From Clostridia bacterium (GTDB lineage: Bacteria > Bacillota > Clostridia > Oscillospirales > Acutalibacteraceae), in the NCBI GenBank assembly GCA_900759575.1, contig CAAEVU010000038.1, positions 1 to 6,687 of the forward strand: a stretch of DNA of 6,687 nucleotides. Direction: 5' to 3'. The notes beneath the pieces are model-generated. The model had not been told where the DNA came from, made no database searches, and saw only the letters and a program-made list of their open reading frames with translations. Positions 1 through 5,863 of the stretch are shown one piece after another. The first letter of the stretch is position 1. Every line of letters begins with the position of its first letter. Both the position numbers and the translations under genes were made by a program.

Positions 1-167
1 CTTCGCCCACGCCTGTGCTGGCCGTTCCCTCGCGTTCGCGCACAGTGCCTGTGTTCTCAATTCGCGCCTTGGGGCGGTGGGCTTACGCCCACGCCTGTGC
101 TGGCCGTTCCCTCGCGTTCGCGCACAGTGCCTGTGCTCTCAATTCGCGCCTTGGGGAAGGGGGCTTC
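1..167. repeat. 82-bp tandem repeat, two copies, cut by the window edge
   Basis: Two head-to-tail copies with an 82-bp period run from about 4-85 and 86-167. Over the roughly 70-bp core (for example 5-74 against 87-156) I see one substitution, T54 against C136; the linker (75-85 against 157-167) differs more. The first three bases look like the end of an earlier copy, so the array may continue leftwards. Each unit contains short dyads: CTGTGC (13-18), the palindrome CGCGTTCGCG (31-40), GCACAG (40-45) and CTGTGT (49-54; CTGTGC in copy two, 131-136), so alternative hairpins are possible in RNA of either strand. The array begins 26 bp beyond the typA stop codon, in a place where a typA terminator would be expected; I see no classical hairpin plus U-tract there. 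The open frames through it look like by-products of the high GC content. The function is unknown; it could be a REP-like intergenic repeat or a minisatellite. Confidence 0.9.
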
Positions 168-193
168 GCCGCTTGCTCAGCAGGGACACCCGC

Positions 194-2020
194 TTATTTC
201 TTCTTGCTTGCCTGCTTCATCCGCAGTTCCTTGGACAGGATAGCCTTGCGCATACGGATGCTCTTGGGGGTGACCTCCACCAACTCGTCGTCGGCGATAA
301 ACTCCAGGCACTGCTCCAAGCTCAACACCGAGTGGGGCGTCAGCTTCAAAGCGTCGTCGGAGCCGGCGGCACGGGTATTGGTAGCGTGCTTTTTCTTGCA
401 CACGTTCACGGTGATGTCCTCGGTCTTAGGGTTGGCGCCCACAATCATACCCTCATACACTTCCACGCCGGGCCCGATAAACAGGCGGCCCCGCTCCTGG
501 GCATAAAACAGGCCATAGGCGGTGGACTCACCGGTTTCGTGAGCAATGATGGAACCCTGCACACGCTGCTGGATATCTCCCTTATAGGGCTCGTAGCTGT
601 CAAACACATGGTTCATAATGCCGTTGCCGTTGGTATCGGTCAAGAACTCCGACCGGTACCCCATCAGGCCACGGGCAGGGATCTTAAATTCCATATGGGT
701 GGTGCCGGATTCCCGGGAACCCATATTCAGCAGTTCCGCTTTCCGGGAACCGATCTTCTCCATGACGGCGCCCACATAGTTGTCGGGCACCTCGATCATC
801 AGCAGCTCAATGGGCTCCAAACGCTTGCCGTCCTTGCCCTGCTTAAAGATTACCGTAGGACGGGACACCTGGAATTCGTACCCCTGGCGGCGCATCTGCT
901 CGATGAGGATGGACAGATGCAGTTCACCACGGCCGGACACTTTAAAGGTATCGGAAGATTCGGTCTCTTCCACCCGCATGGCCACGTTGGTCTCCACCTC
1001 TTTGAAGAGCCGGTCACGCAGGTTCCGGGAGGTGACGTACTTGCCTTCCCGGCCGGCAAAGGGAGAGTTGTTCACCATGAACATCATGGACACGGTGGGC
1101 TCGTCGATCTTCACAAAGGGCAGAGGCTCCACGCAGTCGGTAGCGCAGGCGGTCTGGCCAATGTTCAGATCCGCAATACCGGACACGGCGATAATATCGC
1201 CCAAGGAAGCGGAATCGTACTCCACACGCTTCAAGCCCTCAAACTGATAGAGCTTGGTGATACGGGCATTCTGATGGTGGTCCTCGCCGCCGCCGCAAAT
1301 GGTGACGGTCTGTCCCACTTTAATGGTGCCCCGCTCCACACGGCCAATGCCGATACGACCCACATAGTCGTCGTAGTCGATATTGGAGAACAGCACCTGG
1401 GTGGGGCCTTCCAGATCTCCTTCCGGGCAGGGGATCTGGTTGACGATCATTTCAAACAAGGGGGTCATGTCGGTGCCGGGAGTGGCAGGGTCCAAAGTGG
1501 CATAGCCATCCCGCGCAGAGGCATAACACACCGGGAAATCCAGCTGGTCGTCGTTGGCGCCCAGCTCGATGAACAGGTCCAGCACTTCGTCCACCACTTC
1601 CGCGGGACGGGCGCCGGGGCGGTCGATCTTATTGAGGACCACCACAGGCTTTTTCCCCAGTGCCAGAGCTTTTTTCAGCACGAACCGTGTCTGGGGCATG
1701 CAGCCCTCAAAGGCGTCCACCAGAAGCAGCACGCCATCTACCATTTGCAGCACTCGCTCCACCTCGCCGCCAAAATCGGCGTGGCCGGGAGTGTCCACAA
1801 TGTTGATCTTAATTCCTTGATACATTACCGCAGTGGTCTTGGAGAGGATGGTGATACCCCGCTCCCGCTCCAGATCGTTTGAGTCCATCACACGTTCTGC
1901 CACGGCCTCGTTCTCGCGGAACACGCCGCTCTGCCGCAAAAGCTGGTCCACCAGGGTGGTCTTACCGTGGTCAACGTGGGCGATGATGGCCACGTTGCGC
2001 AAATTCTCTCTCTTTGCCAT
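194..2020 (-). CDS. typA: TypA/BipA ribosome-associated translational GTPase
   Basis: This 608-residue protein matches the usual TypA/BipA length (about 607). TypA is a GTPase of the EF-G family that binds 70S ribosomes and is linked to 50S assembly, cold growth and stress adaptation. All G motifs are visible: G1 AHVDHGKT (14-21), the G2/switch region RERGITI (52-58), G3 DTPGH (76-80), G4 NKID (130-133) and G5 SA (168-169). EF-Tu-like domain II, the EF-G-like domains III and V (for example the SGRGELHLSILIEQMRRQGYE stretch) and the TypA-specific C-terminal domain follow, ending in a lysine-rich tail. I chose the ATG at 2018-2020 because it begins the conserved N-terminus MAKRENLRNVAIIAHVDHGK and has AAAGGA upstream (2034-2039, spacing 13). 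It is transcribed divergently from the lipoprotein gene and is probably monocistronic. Nothing in it appears damaged. Confidence 0.98.
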   Translation of the reverse strand: MAKRENLRNVAIIAHVDHGKTTLVDQLLRQSGVFRENEAVAERVMDSNDLERERGITILSKTTAVMYQGIKINIVDTPGHADFGGEVERVLQMVDGVLLLVDAFEGCMPQTRFVLKKALALGKKPVVVLNKIDRPGARPAEVVDEVLDLFIELGANDDQLDFPVCYASARDGYATLDPATPGTDMTPLFEMIVNQIPCPEGDLEGPTQVLFSNIDYDDYVGRIGIGRVERGTIKVGQTVTICGGGEDHHQNARITKLYQFEGLKRVEYDSASLGDIIAVSGIADLNIGQTACATDCVEPLPFVKIDEPTVSMMFMVNNSPFAGREGKYVTSRNLRDRLFKEVETNVAMRVEETESSDTFKVSGRGELHLSILIEQMRRQGYEFQVSRPTVIFKQGKDGKRLEPIELLMIEVPDNYVGAVMEKIGSRKAELLNMGSRESGTTHMEFKIPARGLMGYRSEFLTDTNGNGIMNHVFDSYEPYKGDIQQRVQGSIIAHETGESTAYGLFYAQERGRLFIGPGVEVYEGMIVGANPKTEDITVNVCKKKHATNTRAAGSDDALKLTPHSVLSLEQCLEFIADDELVEVTPKSIRMRKAILSKELRMKQASKKK

Positions 2021-2047
2021 GAAATCCCATCGTTCCTTTCTTCATGT

Positions 2048-2089
2048 GGCTTCCCCCGCAGGGAAGCCGTCCCGAACTCAGCCGGGACG
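2048..2089 (-). promoter_or_regulatory. Two adjacent hairpins in the typA 5' leader
   Basis: In the presumed typA leader, two perfect inverted repeats sit next to each other and share C2068. The first pairs 2068-2073 with 2084-2089 (CGTCCC/GGGACG, 10-nt loop). The second pairs 2048-2055 with 2061-2068 (GGCTTCCC/GGGAAGCC, 5-nt loop). The second ends only 8 nt before the AAAGGA ribosome binding site of typA. There is no U-tract, so these are not intrinsic terminators; they could affect translation or mRNA stability. The pairing is directly visible; any regulatory role is inference. Confidence 0.5.
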
Positions 2090-2122
2090 CCGCCAAAATT
2101 GCTCGTTGTCAATAACCGATTT

Positions 2123-2151
2123 ATTATACCACCAAACACAGCCTTTGAAAA
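2123..2151 (-). promoter_or_regulatory. Candidate typA promoter (extended -10)
   Basis: On the minus strand there is a perfect TATAAT (2123-2128) preceded by TGG, which gives an extended -10 (TGnTATAAT). A TTTTCA -35-like hexamer (2146-2151) lies 17 bp upstream. Transcription would start near 2116, leaving a leader of about 95 nt that contains the two hairpins. This is a vegetative sigma-A type promoter by pattern only. Confidence 0.75.
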
Positions 2152-2158
2152 GACCGAA

Positions 2159-2205
2159 TTTGGCCAAACTCCGGGGGTTTGGAAGGTGTTTCCTGTCCTT
2201 CCAAA
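2159..2205. repeat. Palindrome and 9-bp inverted repeat between divergent promoters
   Basis: A perfect 10-bp palindrome TTTGGCCAAA (2159-2168) is followed by a perfect 9-bp inverted repeat, TTTGGAAGG (2178-2186) and CCTTCCAAA (2197-2205), with a 10-nt centre. The right arm ends one base before the -35 hexamer of the lipoprotein promoter (2206). The palindrome lies 8 bp upstream of the typA -35. Two TTTGG motifs start 19 bp apart. This arrangement fits an operator for a dimeric regulator acting on one or both promoters. A hairpin role is less likely because the repeat lies upstream of both predicted transcript starts. The regulator is unknown. Confidence 0.5.
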
Positions 2206-2234
2206 TTGCACCTTTTGTCCCCACATGGTATAAT
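2206..2234 (+). promoter_or_regulatory. Candidate promoter of the lipoprotein gene (extended -10)
   Basis: A perfect TATAAT (2229-2234) is preceded by TGG, again an extended -10. A weak -35, TTGCAC (2206-2211), sits exactly 17 bp upstream. Transcription would begin near 2241, giving a leader of about 43 nt that includes an extra AAAGGAG motif (2242-2248) with no usable start behind it. Confidence 0.75.
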
Positions 2235-2269
2235 TTCATAAAAAGGAGAGAACCGGGAAAGAGATTTTT

Positions 2270-2275
2270 AGGAGG
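2270..2275 (+). promoter_or_regulatory. Ribosome binding site deciding the lipoprotein start
   Basis: AGGAGG is followed by 8 nt and then ATG at 2284. An in-frame GTG at 2275 overlaps this Shine-Dalgarno sequence and has none of its own, so ATG 2284 is the start. Confidence 0.9.
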
Positions 2276-2283
2276 TGGCAAAT

Positions 2284-2733
2284 ATGACATCGCGAAAAGC
2301 CTTTTTGTTCCTGTGTGCTGTCCTGACCGGATGTGTGTTTTTGCTGGGAGGCTGTTCTCCCCAACAGGACGAGTCCATGACCGTGGAAGGCGTCCTGCTA
2401 AAGCTTAGCGGGTACACCGACGGGGAAAACCAATGGGCCCTCTACCGCGCTGAAGAATCCGCAGACTCCCTGCTGTTATTCTCTTTGCCGGAAGAGGTCC
2501 CGACAGAGGGAGGCCCGCTGGAAGAAGGGCAACAGGTCCAAGTGACCTGCCGGTCGGTACAGGAAATCGCCCCGCCCATATTGGAGGAGGTAAGCCAGGT
2601 GAAAGTTTTGGGAAAAGCTTCCCAAGAGGAGCTGGAAACAGCTCAAGCCAAGGCAGCGGAGTACGTGGAGAATCTGGTGCCCCCGGAGGAGGGCTCTCAA
2701 GCCACTTTGTCCCAACCTGCGGAGGACGAGTAA
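2284..2733 (+). CDS. Small uncharacterised lipoprotein
   Basis: The product is 149 residues and I do not recognise a named family. The N-terminus is a lipoprotein signal: basic S3-R4-K5, a hydrophobic stretch from about 6 to 21, and the lipobox LGGC (21-24), which puts the lipidated cysteine at C24. A second, less well placed lipobox-like LTGC occurs at 14-17. The mature part of about 126 residues has alternating hydrophobic strands (MTVEGVLLKL, QWALYRA, LLLFSLP, QQVQVTC, VSQVKVLG) that suggest a small beta-barrel, loosely like DUF3221/OB-type extracytoplasmic domains. An acidic, low-complexity tail rich in E, Q, A and P follows. It is predicted to sit on the outer face of the membrane, tethered by lipid. 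It has its own promoter and probably forms a single-gene unit, with no clear terminator before the MATE gene. The gene call is firm; the fold is inference. Confidence 0.88.
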   Translation: MTSRKAFLFLCAVLTGCVFLLGGCSPQQDESMTVEGVLLKLSGYTDGENQWALYRAEESADSLLLFSLPEEVPTEGGPLEEGQQVQVTCRSVQEIAPPILEEVSQVKVLGKASQEELETAQAKAAEYVENLVPPEEGSQATLSQPAEDE

Positions 2734-2777
2734 CCCACTCCCACATGGGGGACCGTATGGCCGGTAGTTTGTCTCCC

Positions 2778-2806
2778 TTGCAAGTTCCGTGAAATTCTTG
2801 TAAAAT
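2778..2806 (+). promoter_or_regulatory. Candidate promoter of the MATE gene
   Basis: TTGCAA (2778-2783) and TAAAAT (2801-2806) are separated by exactly 17 bp. Transcription would start near 2813, about 45 nt before the ATG. A small dyad, GTTGA-AGAA-TCAAC (2810-2823), lies at the predicted start and could be an operator or an early hairpin. Confidence 0.7.
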
Positions 2807-2857
2807 ATTGTTGAAGAATCAACTATCCTCTCGCAGAAAGGAGTGGGACCCCCTCCC

Positions 2858-4243
2858 ATGACGAACTCCCAAACCAGCGATTTTTCCAAAGGAAGCATTC
2901 CAAGCAATATTTTACGTTTGGCCATTCCCATGACGGTCGCCCAGCTTATCAACGTACTTTACAGCGTTGTGGACCGGATGTACATTGGCCACATCCCCAA
3001 CGCCGCAGCCCACGCCCTTACCGGCGTGGGACTTACTTTTCCCATCATTTCCATTGTCACCGCCTTTGCCAACTTGTTCGGCATGGGCGGCTCTCCCCTG
3101 TTTTCCATGGAGCGGGGCCGGGGAGATGTGGAAAAGGCCCGAAAGATCATGGGCAACACCTTCGCCCTGCTGGTAGGCACTGGAATCCTGCTCACAGTGG
3201 TGATCCTGCTGATCAAACAGCCTTTGCTGTACGCTTTTGGCGCCAGCGACGTGACCTACCCCTACGCCAACGGGTACATCACCATTTACCTGTGCGGTAG
3301 TGTATTCGTGATGATCGGCCTGGGCATGAACAACTTTATCAACGCCCAAGGTTTTGGACGCAAAGGCATGATGACCGTTCTGCTGGGAGCGGTGACCAAC
3401 ATTGTGCTGGACCCCATCTTCATCTTTTTGCTGAACATGGGGGTACAGGGCGCCGCGCTGGCCACGGTGATCTCCCAGTTCATCTCCGCTGTGTGGGCAG
3501 TCTCCTTCCTGCGAGGGAAAAAGACGCTGATCCGCCTGGAACCGCAAAGCATGAAGATCGACTTAAAACTGGTTTGGAAAATTATCTCTCTGGGATTTTC
3601 CAGCTTTATCATGGCTGTGACCAACAGCATTGTGCAGATCACCTGCAACTCCACCTTGCAGACCTTTGGCGGCGATCTGTATGTGGGCGTGATGACTATT
3701 CTCAACTCGGTGCGGGAAGTGGTCTCCACCCCCATCAACGGTGTGACCAACGCGGGCCAGCCTGTGGTGGGCTTTAACTACGGCGCAGGAGAATACCGGC
3801 GGGGGCGGGCGGGCATCAAGTTCACCAGCATTCTTTGTGTGATTTACACCACCCTGGTCTGGCTGCTGCTGTTTTTGTTCCCCCGGTTCTTCATCGGCCT
3901 GTTCAGCAGCGAGGAAGCTCTGCGGGAAGCGGCTGTGCCCTCCATGCACATCTACTTTTTCGGCTTCTTTATGATGAGCCTGCAAATGGCGGGTCAATCC
4001 GCCGCGGTGGCTTTGGGACGCTCTAAACAGGCGGTCTTTTTCTCCCTGTTCCGGAAAGTGATCATCGTGGTGCCTCTGACGCTGCTGCTGCCCCATCTGT
4101 TCGGCCTGGGCGTCAACGGTGTGTTCCTTGCGGAACCCATTTCCAATTTTATCGGCGGCGGTGCCTGCTATATCACCATGCTGCTGACCATCTGGCGGGA
4201 AATGGTGCGAAAAGAAAAGGCAAAACTGGCTGGGAATGAATGA
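2858..4243 (+). CDS. MATE family efflux transporter (multidrug/Na+ or H+ antiporter)
   Basis: This 461-residue protein has about 12 hydrophobic segments arranged as two homologous halves, the MATE layout (MepA and NorM are about 450-460 residues). MATE proteins expel cationic drugs, dyes or metabolites across the cytoplasmic membrane in exchange for Na+ or H+. Family features include TM1 ILRLAIPMTVAQLINVLYS followed by VVDRMYIGH with D39, the glycine-rich turn GMGGSPLFSMERGRGD (75-90), and in the second half GQPVVGFNYGA (300-310), typical of the TM7-TM8 region. The start is ATG 2858, preceded by AAAGGAG (2837-2843) at a rather long spacing of 14 nt. An in-frame GTG at 2843 overlaps that site and is rejected. 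The tail is lysine-rich and cytoplasmic. It has its own promoter; a hairpin at 4328-4365 may terminate its transcript. Substrate and coupling ion cannot be read from the sequence. Confidence 0.95.
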   Translation: MTNSQTSDFSKGSIPSNILRLAIPMTVAQLINVLYSVVDRMYIGHIPNAAAHALTGVGLTFPIISIVTAFANLFGMGGSPLFSMERGRGDVEKARKIMGNTFALLVGTGILLTVVILLIKQPLLYAFGASDVTYPYANGYITIYLCGSVFVMIGLGMNNFINAQGFGRKGMMTVLLGAVTNIVLDPIFIFLLNMGVQGAALATVISQFISAVWAVSFLRGKKTLIRLEPQSMKIDLKLVWKIISLGFSSFIMAVTNSIVQITCNSTLQTFGGDLYVGVMTILNSVREVVSTPINGVTNAGQPVVGFNYGAGEYRRGRAGIKFTSILCVIYTTLVWLLLFLFPRFFIGLFSSEEALREAAVPSMHIYFFGFFMMSLQMAGQSAAVALGRSKQAVFFSLFRKVIIVVPLTLLLPHLFGLGVNGVFLAEPISNFIGGGACYITMLLTIWREMVRKEKAKLAGNE

Positions 4244-4257
4244 CATATGCGCCGTCT

Positions 4258-4317
4258 TTGACAATTTTTTATTTATCTTGCATAACTCTTGCGACTTCTA
4301 CTTTTTTCGGTTACAAT
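4258..4317 (+). promoter_or_regulatory. Two candidate promoters for the rnf operon
   Basis: P1 has a consensus -35 TTGACA (4258-4263) and a CATAAC -10 (4281-4286) with a 17-bp spacer. P2 has TTGCGA (4289-4294) and TACAAT (4312-4317), again with 17 bp. Predicted starts are near 4293 and 4324. Both lie upstream of the terminator-like hairpin at 4328-4365, and I find no other good promoter between that hairpin and rnfC. The stretch is clearly AT-richer than its surroundings, as expected of a promoter region. Confidence 0.6.
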
Positions 4318-4327
4318 GAAACATAAG

Positions 4328-4365
4328 AAAAGCCCTGCTCAAGTTAAGGCTTGGGCGGGGCTTTT
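4328..4365 (+). terminator. Strong terminator-like hairpin in front of rnfC
   Basis: A 16-bp stem (4328-4343 with 4350-4365) contains two G-U pairs and a 6-nt loop (TTAAGG). The 5' arm begins AAAAGCCC and the 3' arm ends GGGGCTTTT, so the U-run is only four and is part of the stem; the next base is C. The symmetry means it could work on both strands. The simplest reading is the terminator of the MATE gene, 85 nt beyond its stop codon. Because the candidate rnf promoters lie upstream of it, it may instead be an attenuator in the rnf leader. Confidence 0.75.
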
Positions 4366-4393
4366 CAGTCAAATGAAAGGCTGGAATGAAGTA

Positions 4394-5737
4394 ATGGAGT
4401 TTCCAAAACATCCTTTCCGCACCCATGGCGGCGCGGCGGTGCCCCATCACAAGAACACCTGGGACATCCCCACCGCTACCATGCCGCCCCCGGAAAAGGT
4501 TATTCTGCCAATGCAACAGCATATTGGCGCGCCTTGTGTCCCCACTGTGAAAAAAGGGGACCATGTTTTTGTGGGCACTGTGGTAGGCGATAGTGACGCC
4601 TATGTTTGCGCCCCCGTACATTCTTCCGTCTCCGGTACGGTGACGGAGATCACCAGCGTGATGCTCACCGGCGGTCAAATGACCCAGGCGGTGGTGGTCG
4701 AATCCGATGGGAAAATGGAGCACGACCCCAACATCTATCCCCCTGCCTCCATCACCTCCAAAGAGGAACTGGCCGCAGCGGCAAGGTCCGCAGGACTGGT
4801 AGGCTTGGGCGGCGCTGGATTCCCTGCCCACGTGAAACTGAACGTCCCTGAAGGCAAGACCATCGACACCTTGATCGTCAACGTTGCGGAATGCGAACCC
4901 TATGTGACCTCCGACCACCGGGAAGCCCTGGAAAACGGCCGGAACGTTCTGGAAGGCGTTTACAAGGTAAAGGATATTCTTAGCGTACAGCGGGTAATCA
5001 TCGCCGTGGAAAACAACAAACCCGACGTGATCGCAAAGCTGACGGAGATCGCCGACGACCCCAAGCGGGACCCCTTGGACCAAGTCCGGGTACTGCCCTT
5101 GAAAAGCCGCTATCCCCAAGGCGCGGAAAAAGTTCTGGTGCAAGCCTGCACAGGACGGAAAGTGCCGGAAGGCAAGCTTCCCGCGGACGTGGGATGCCTG
5201 GTGATGAACATCGCTTCCATTTCCTTCCTGGCAAGCTACATGCGCACCGGTATGCCCTTGACGCTGAAGCGGGTGACCATTGACGGTTCCGCCATACAGA
5301 ATCCCCAAAACGTCATCGTGCCCGTGGGCACCCCCATCAAAGACGTGGTGGCTTTCTGCGGAGGGTATAAATCCGAACCCAAAAAGCTGATTATGGGCGG
5401 CCCCATGATGGGTGTGGCCATCACCAGCGACGAGCTTCCCATTTTAAAGCAGAACAACGCCATCCTGGCCTTTGACGCCCAGGAAGCCGCCCTGCGCCAG
5501 CCCACCGCCTGCATCCGCTGCGGCCGCTGCGTGGCAGCATGTCCCATGCAGCTGATGCCCACCAAACTGGAACAGGCTGCGGAGCGTAAGGATGTGGACG
5601 CCCTGAATTCCCTGAACGTGATGACCTGCATGGAATGCGGCTGCTGCGCGTTTTCCTGCCCTGCGGGGCGCAGGCTGGTCCAGGCCATCCGCCTGGGCAA
5701 AAGCTATGTGAGAAGGGCTGCCAAAAAGAAGGCGTGA
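4394..5737 (+). CDS. rnfC: Rnf complex subunit RnfC (ferredoxin:NAD+ oxidoreductase)
   Basis: RnfC is the cytoplasmic-face subunit of the ion-pumping Rnf complex; it carries FMN and Fe-S clusters and is the NAD(H)-reacting site. The 447-residue product matches clostridial RnfC in length. In order there is a short RnfC N-terminus (HGGAAVPHHKNT, 11-22), a biotin-carrier-like barrel (about 36-110, with VKKGDHVFVG and APVHSSVSGTV), the nucleotide/FMN-binding Rossmann part with GLVGLGGAGFP (134-144) and NVAECEPY, a SLBB-like segment, and two 4Fe-4S motifs: C373-x2-C376-x2-C379-x3-C383-P and C412-x2-C415-x2-C418-x3-C422-P. The C-terminus is basic. I chose ATG 4394 because it starts at the conserved N-terminus; AAAGG (4376-4380) is upstream at 13 nt. 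In-frame starts at 4289 (TTG), 4316 and 4373 (ATG) would add unconserved residues across the hairpin. It is the first gene of the operon, with rnfD following after 126 bp. Confidence 0.96.
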   Translation: MEFPKHPFRTHGGAAVPHHKNTWDIPTATMPPPEKVILPMQQHIGAPCVPTVKKGDHVFVGTVVGDSDAYVCAPVHSSVSGTVTEITSVMLTGGQMTQAVVVESDGKMEHDPNIYPPASITSKEELAAAARSAGLVGLGGAGFPAHVKLNVPEGKTIDTLIVNVAECEPYVTSDHREALENGRNVLEGVYKVKDILSVQRVIIAVENNKPDVIAKLTEIADDPKRDPLDQVRVLPLKSRYPQGAEKVLVQACTGRKVPEGKLPADVGCLVMNIASISFLASYMRTGMPLTLKRVTIDGSAIQNPQNVIVPVGTPIKDVVAFCGGYKSEPKKLIMGGPMMGVAITSDELPILKQNNAILAFDAQEAALRQPTACIRCGRCVAACPMQLMPTKLEQAAERKDVDALNSLNVMTCMECGCCAFSCPAGRRLVQAIRLGKSYVRRAAKKKA

Positions 5738-5863
5738 TCCTTCCCGCTTCTGGGAAAAACCTCTTTCGCTTGCCCGCGCAGGCGAAAGGTGACAAGCTCT
5801 TTGCTCGGGATAGTTTCAGAGCATATTTTATCCCGTATGCTTTCTGGAAAGGATGTAATGTAA
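5738..5863 (+). other. rnfC-rnfD spacer with several inverted repeats
   Basis: This 126-bp gap is long for genes inside an rnf operon and holds no convincing ORF. Visible structures are TTCCC/GGGAA (5741-5745 with 5752-5756), a strong 11-bp stem with one G-U pair and a CCGC loop (5763-5773 with 5778-5788), CGGGATA/TATCCCG (5806-5812 with 5829-5835) and AGCATA/TATGCT (5820-5825 with 5836-5841). The last two interleave, so they probably compete. None is followed by a U-tract, so a terminator is not supported. Possible roles are RNA processing, mRNA stability or control of rnfD translation. Confidence 0.6.
5848..5853 (+). promoter_or_regulatory. Ribosome binding site deciding the TTG start of rnfD
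   Basis: AAAGGA lies 10 nt upstream of TTG 5864. Two ATG codons in between (5853 and 5858) are each followed directly by TAA, so neither can start rnfD. The conserved RnfD N-terminus begins exactly at the TTG. Confidence 0.8.

Noticed and set aside
1..167. CRISPR array
   Set aside because: There are only two long units with near-identical sequence throughout, no variable spacers, and no cas genes in the window.
15..506. 163-residue plus-strand frame starting in the repeat
   Set aside because: The repetitive Ala/Arg/Ser-rich N-terminus is just the translated 82-bp repeat, and the rest is antisense to the typA 3' end.
77..1882. 601-residue open frame on the plus strand, antisense to typA
   Set aside because: It lies opposite a fully conserved typA, has the His/Gly/Leu-rich composition of an antisense frame of a GC-rich gene, shows no recognisable domain, and starts inside the tandem repeat.
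2275..2283. GTG start for the lipoprotein gene
   Set aside because: The GTG is part of the AGGAGG-GTGG ribosome binding site region; ATG 2284 has ideal spacing.
2734..2777. Intrinsic terminator of the lipoprotein gene
   Set aside because: The only dyad (CTCCCACATGGGGGA) has a 2-nt loop and no following T-run.
4244..4330. Rex (NADH/NAD+ sensor) operator in front of rnf
   Set aside because: No sequence close to the TTGTnAA-N4-TTnACAA type palindrome is visible in the gap.
4289..4393. N-terminal extension of RnfC from TTG 4289
   Set aside because: The added residues do not resemble RnfC, no ribosome binding site precedes 4289, and the stretch covers a promoter and a hairpin. ATG 4394 fits the family N-terminus.
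5801..5829. Internal promoter for rnfD (TTGCTC, 17 bp, TATTTT)
   Set aside because: Both hexamers are poor matches and the AT-rich part is better explained by the hairpin arms; not enough to call.
5806..5841. H-type pseudoknot from the interleaved stems
   Set aside because: The order of the arms fits, but the loop that must cross the 7-bp first stem has zero length, so both full stems cannot form together; alternative hairpins are more plausible.
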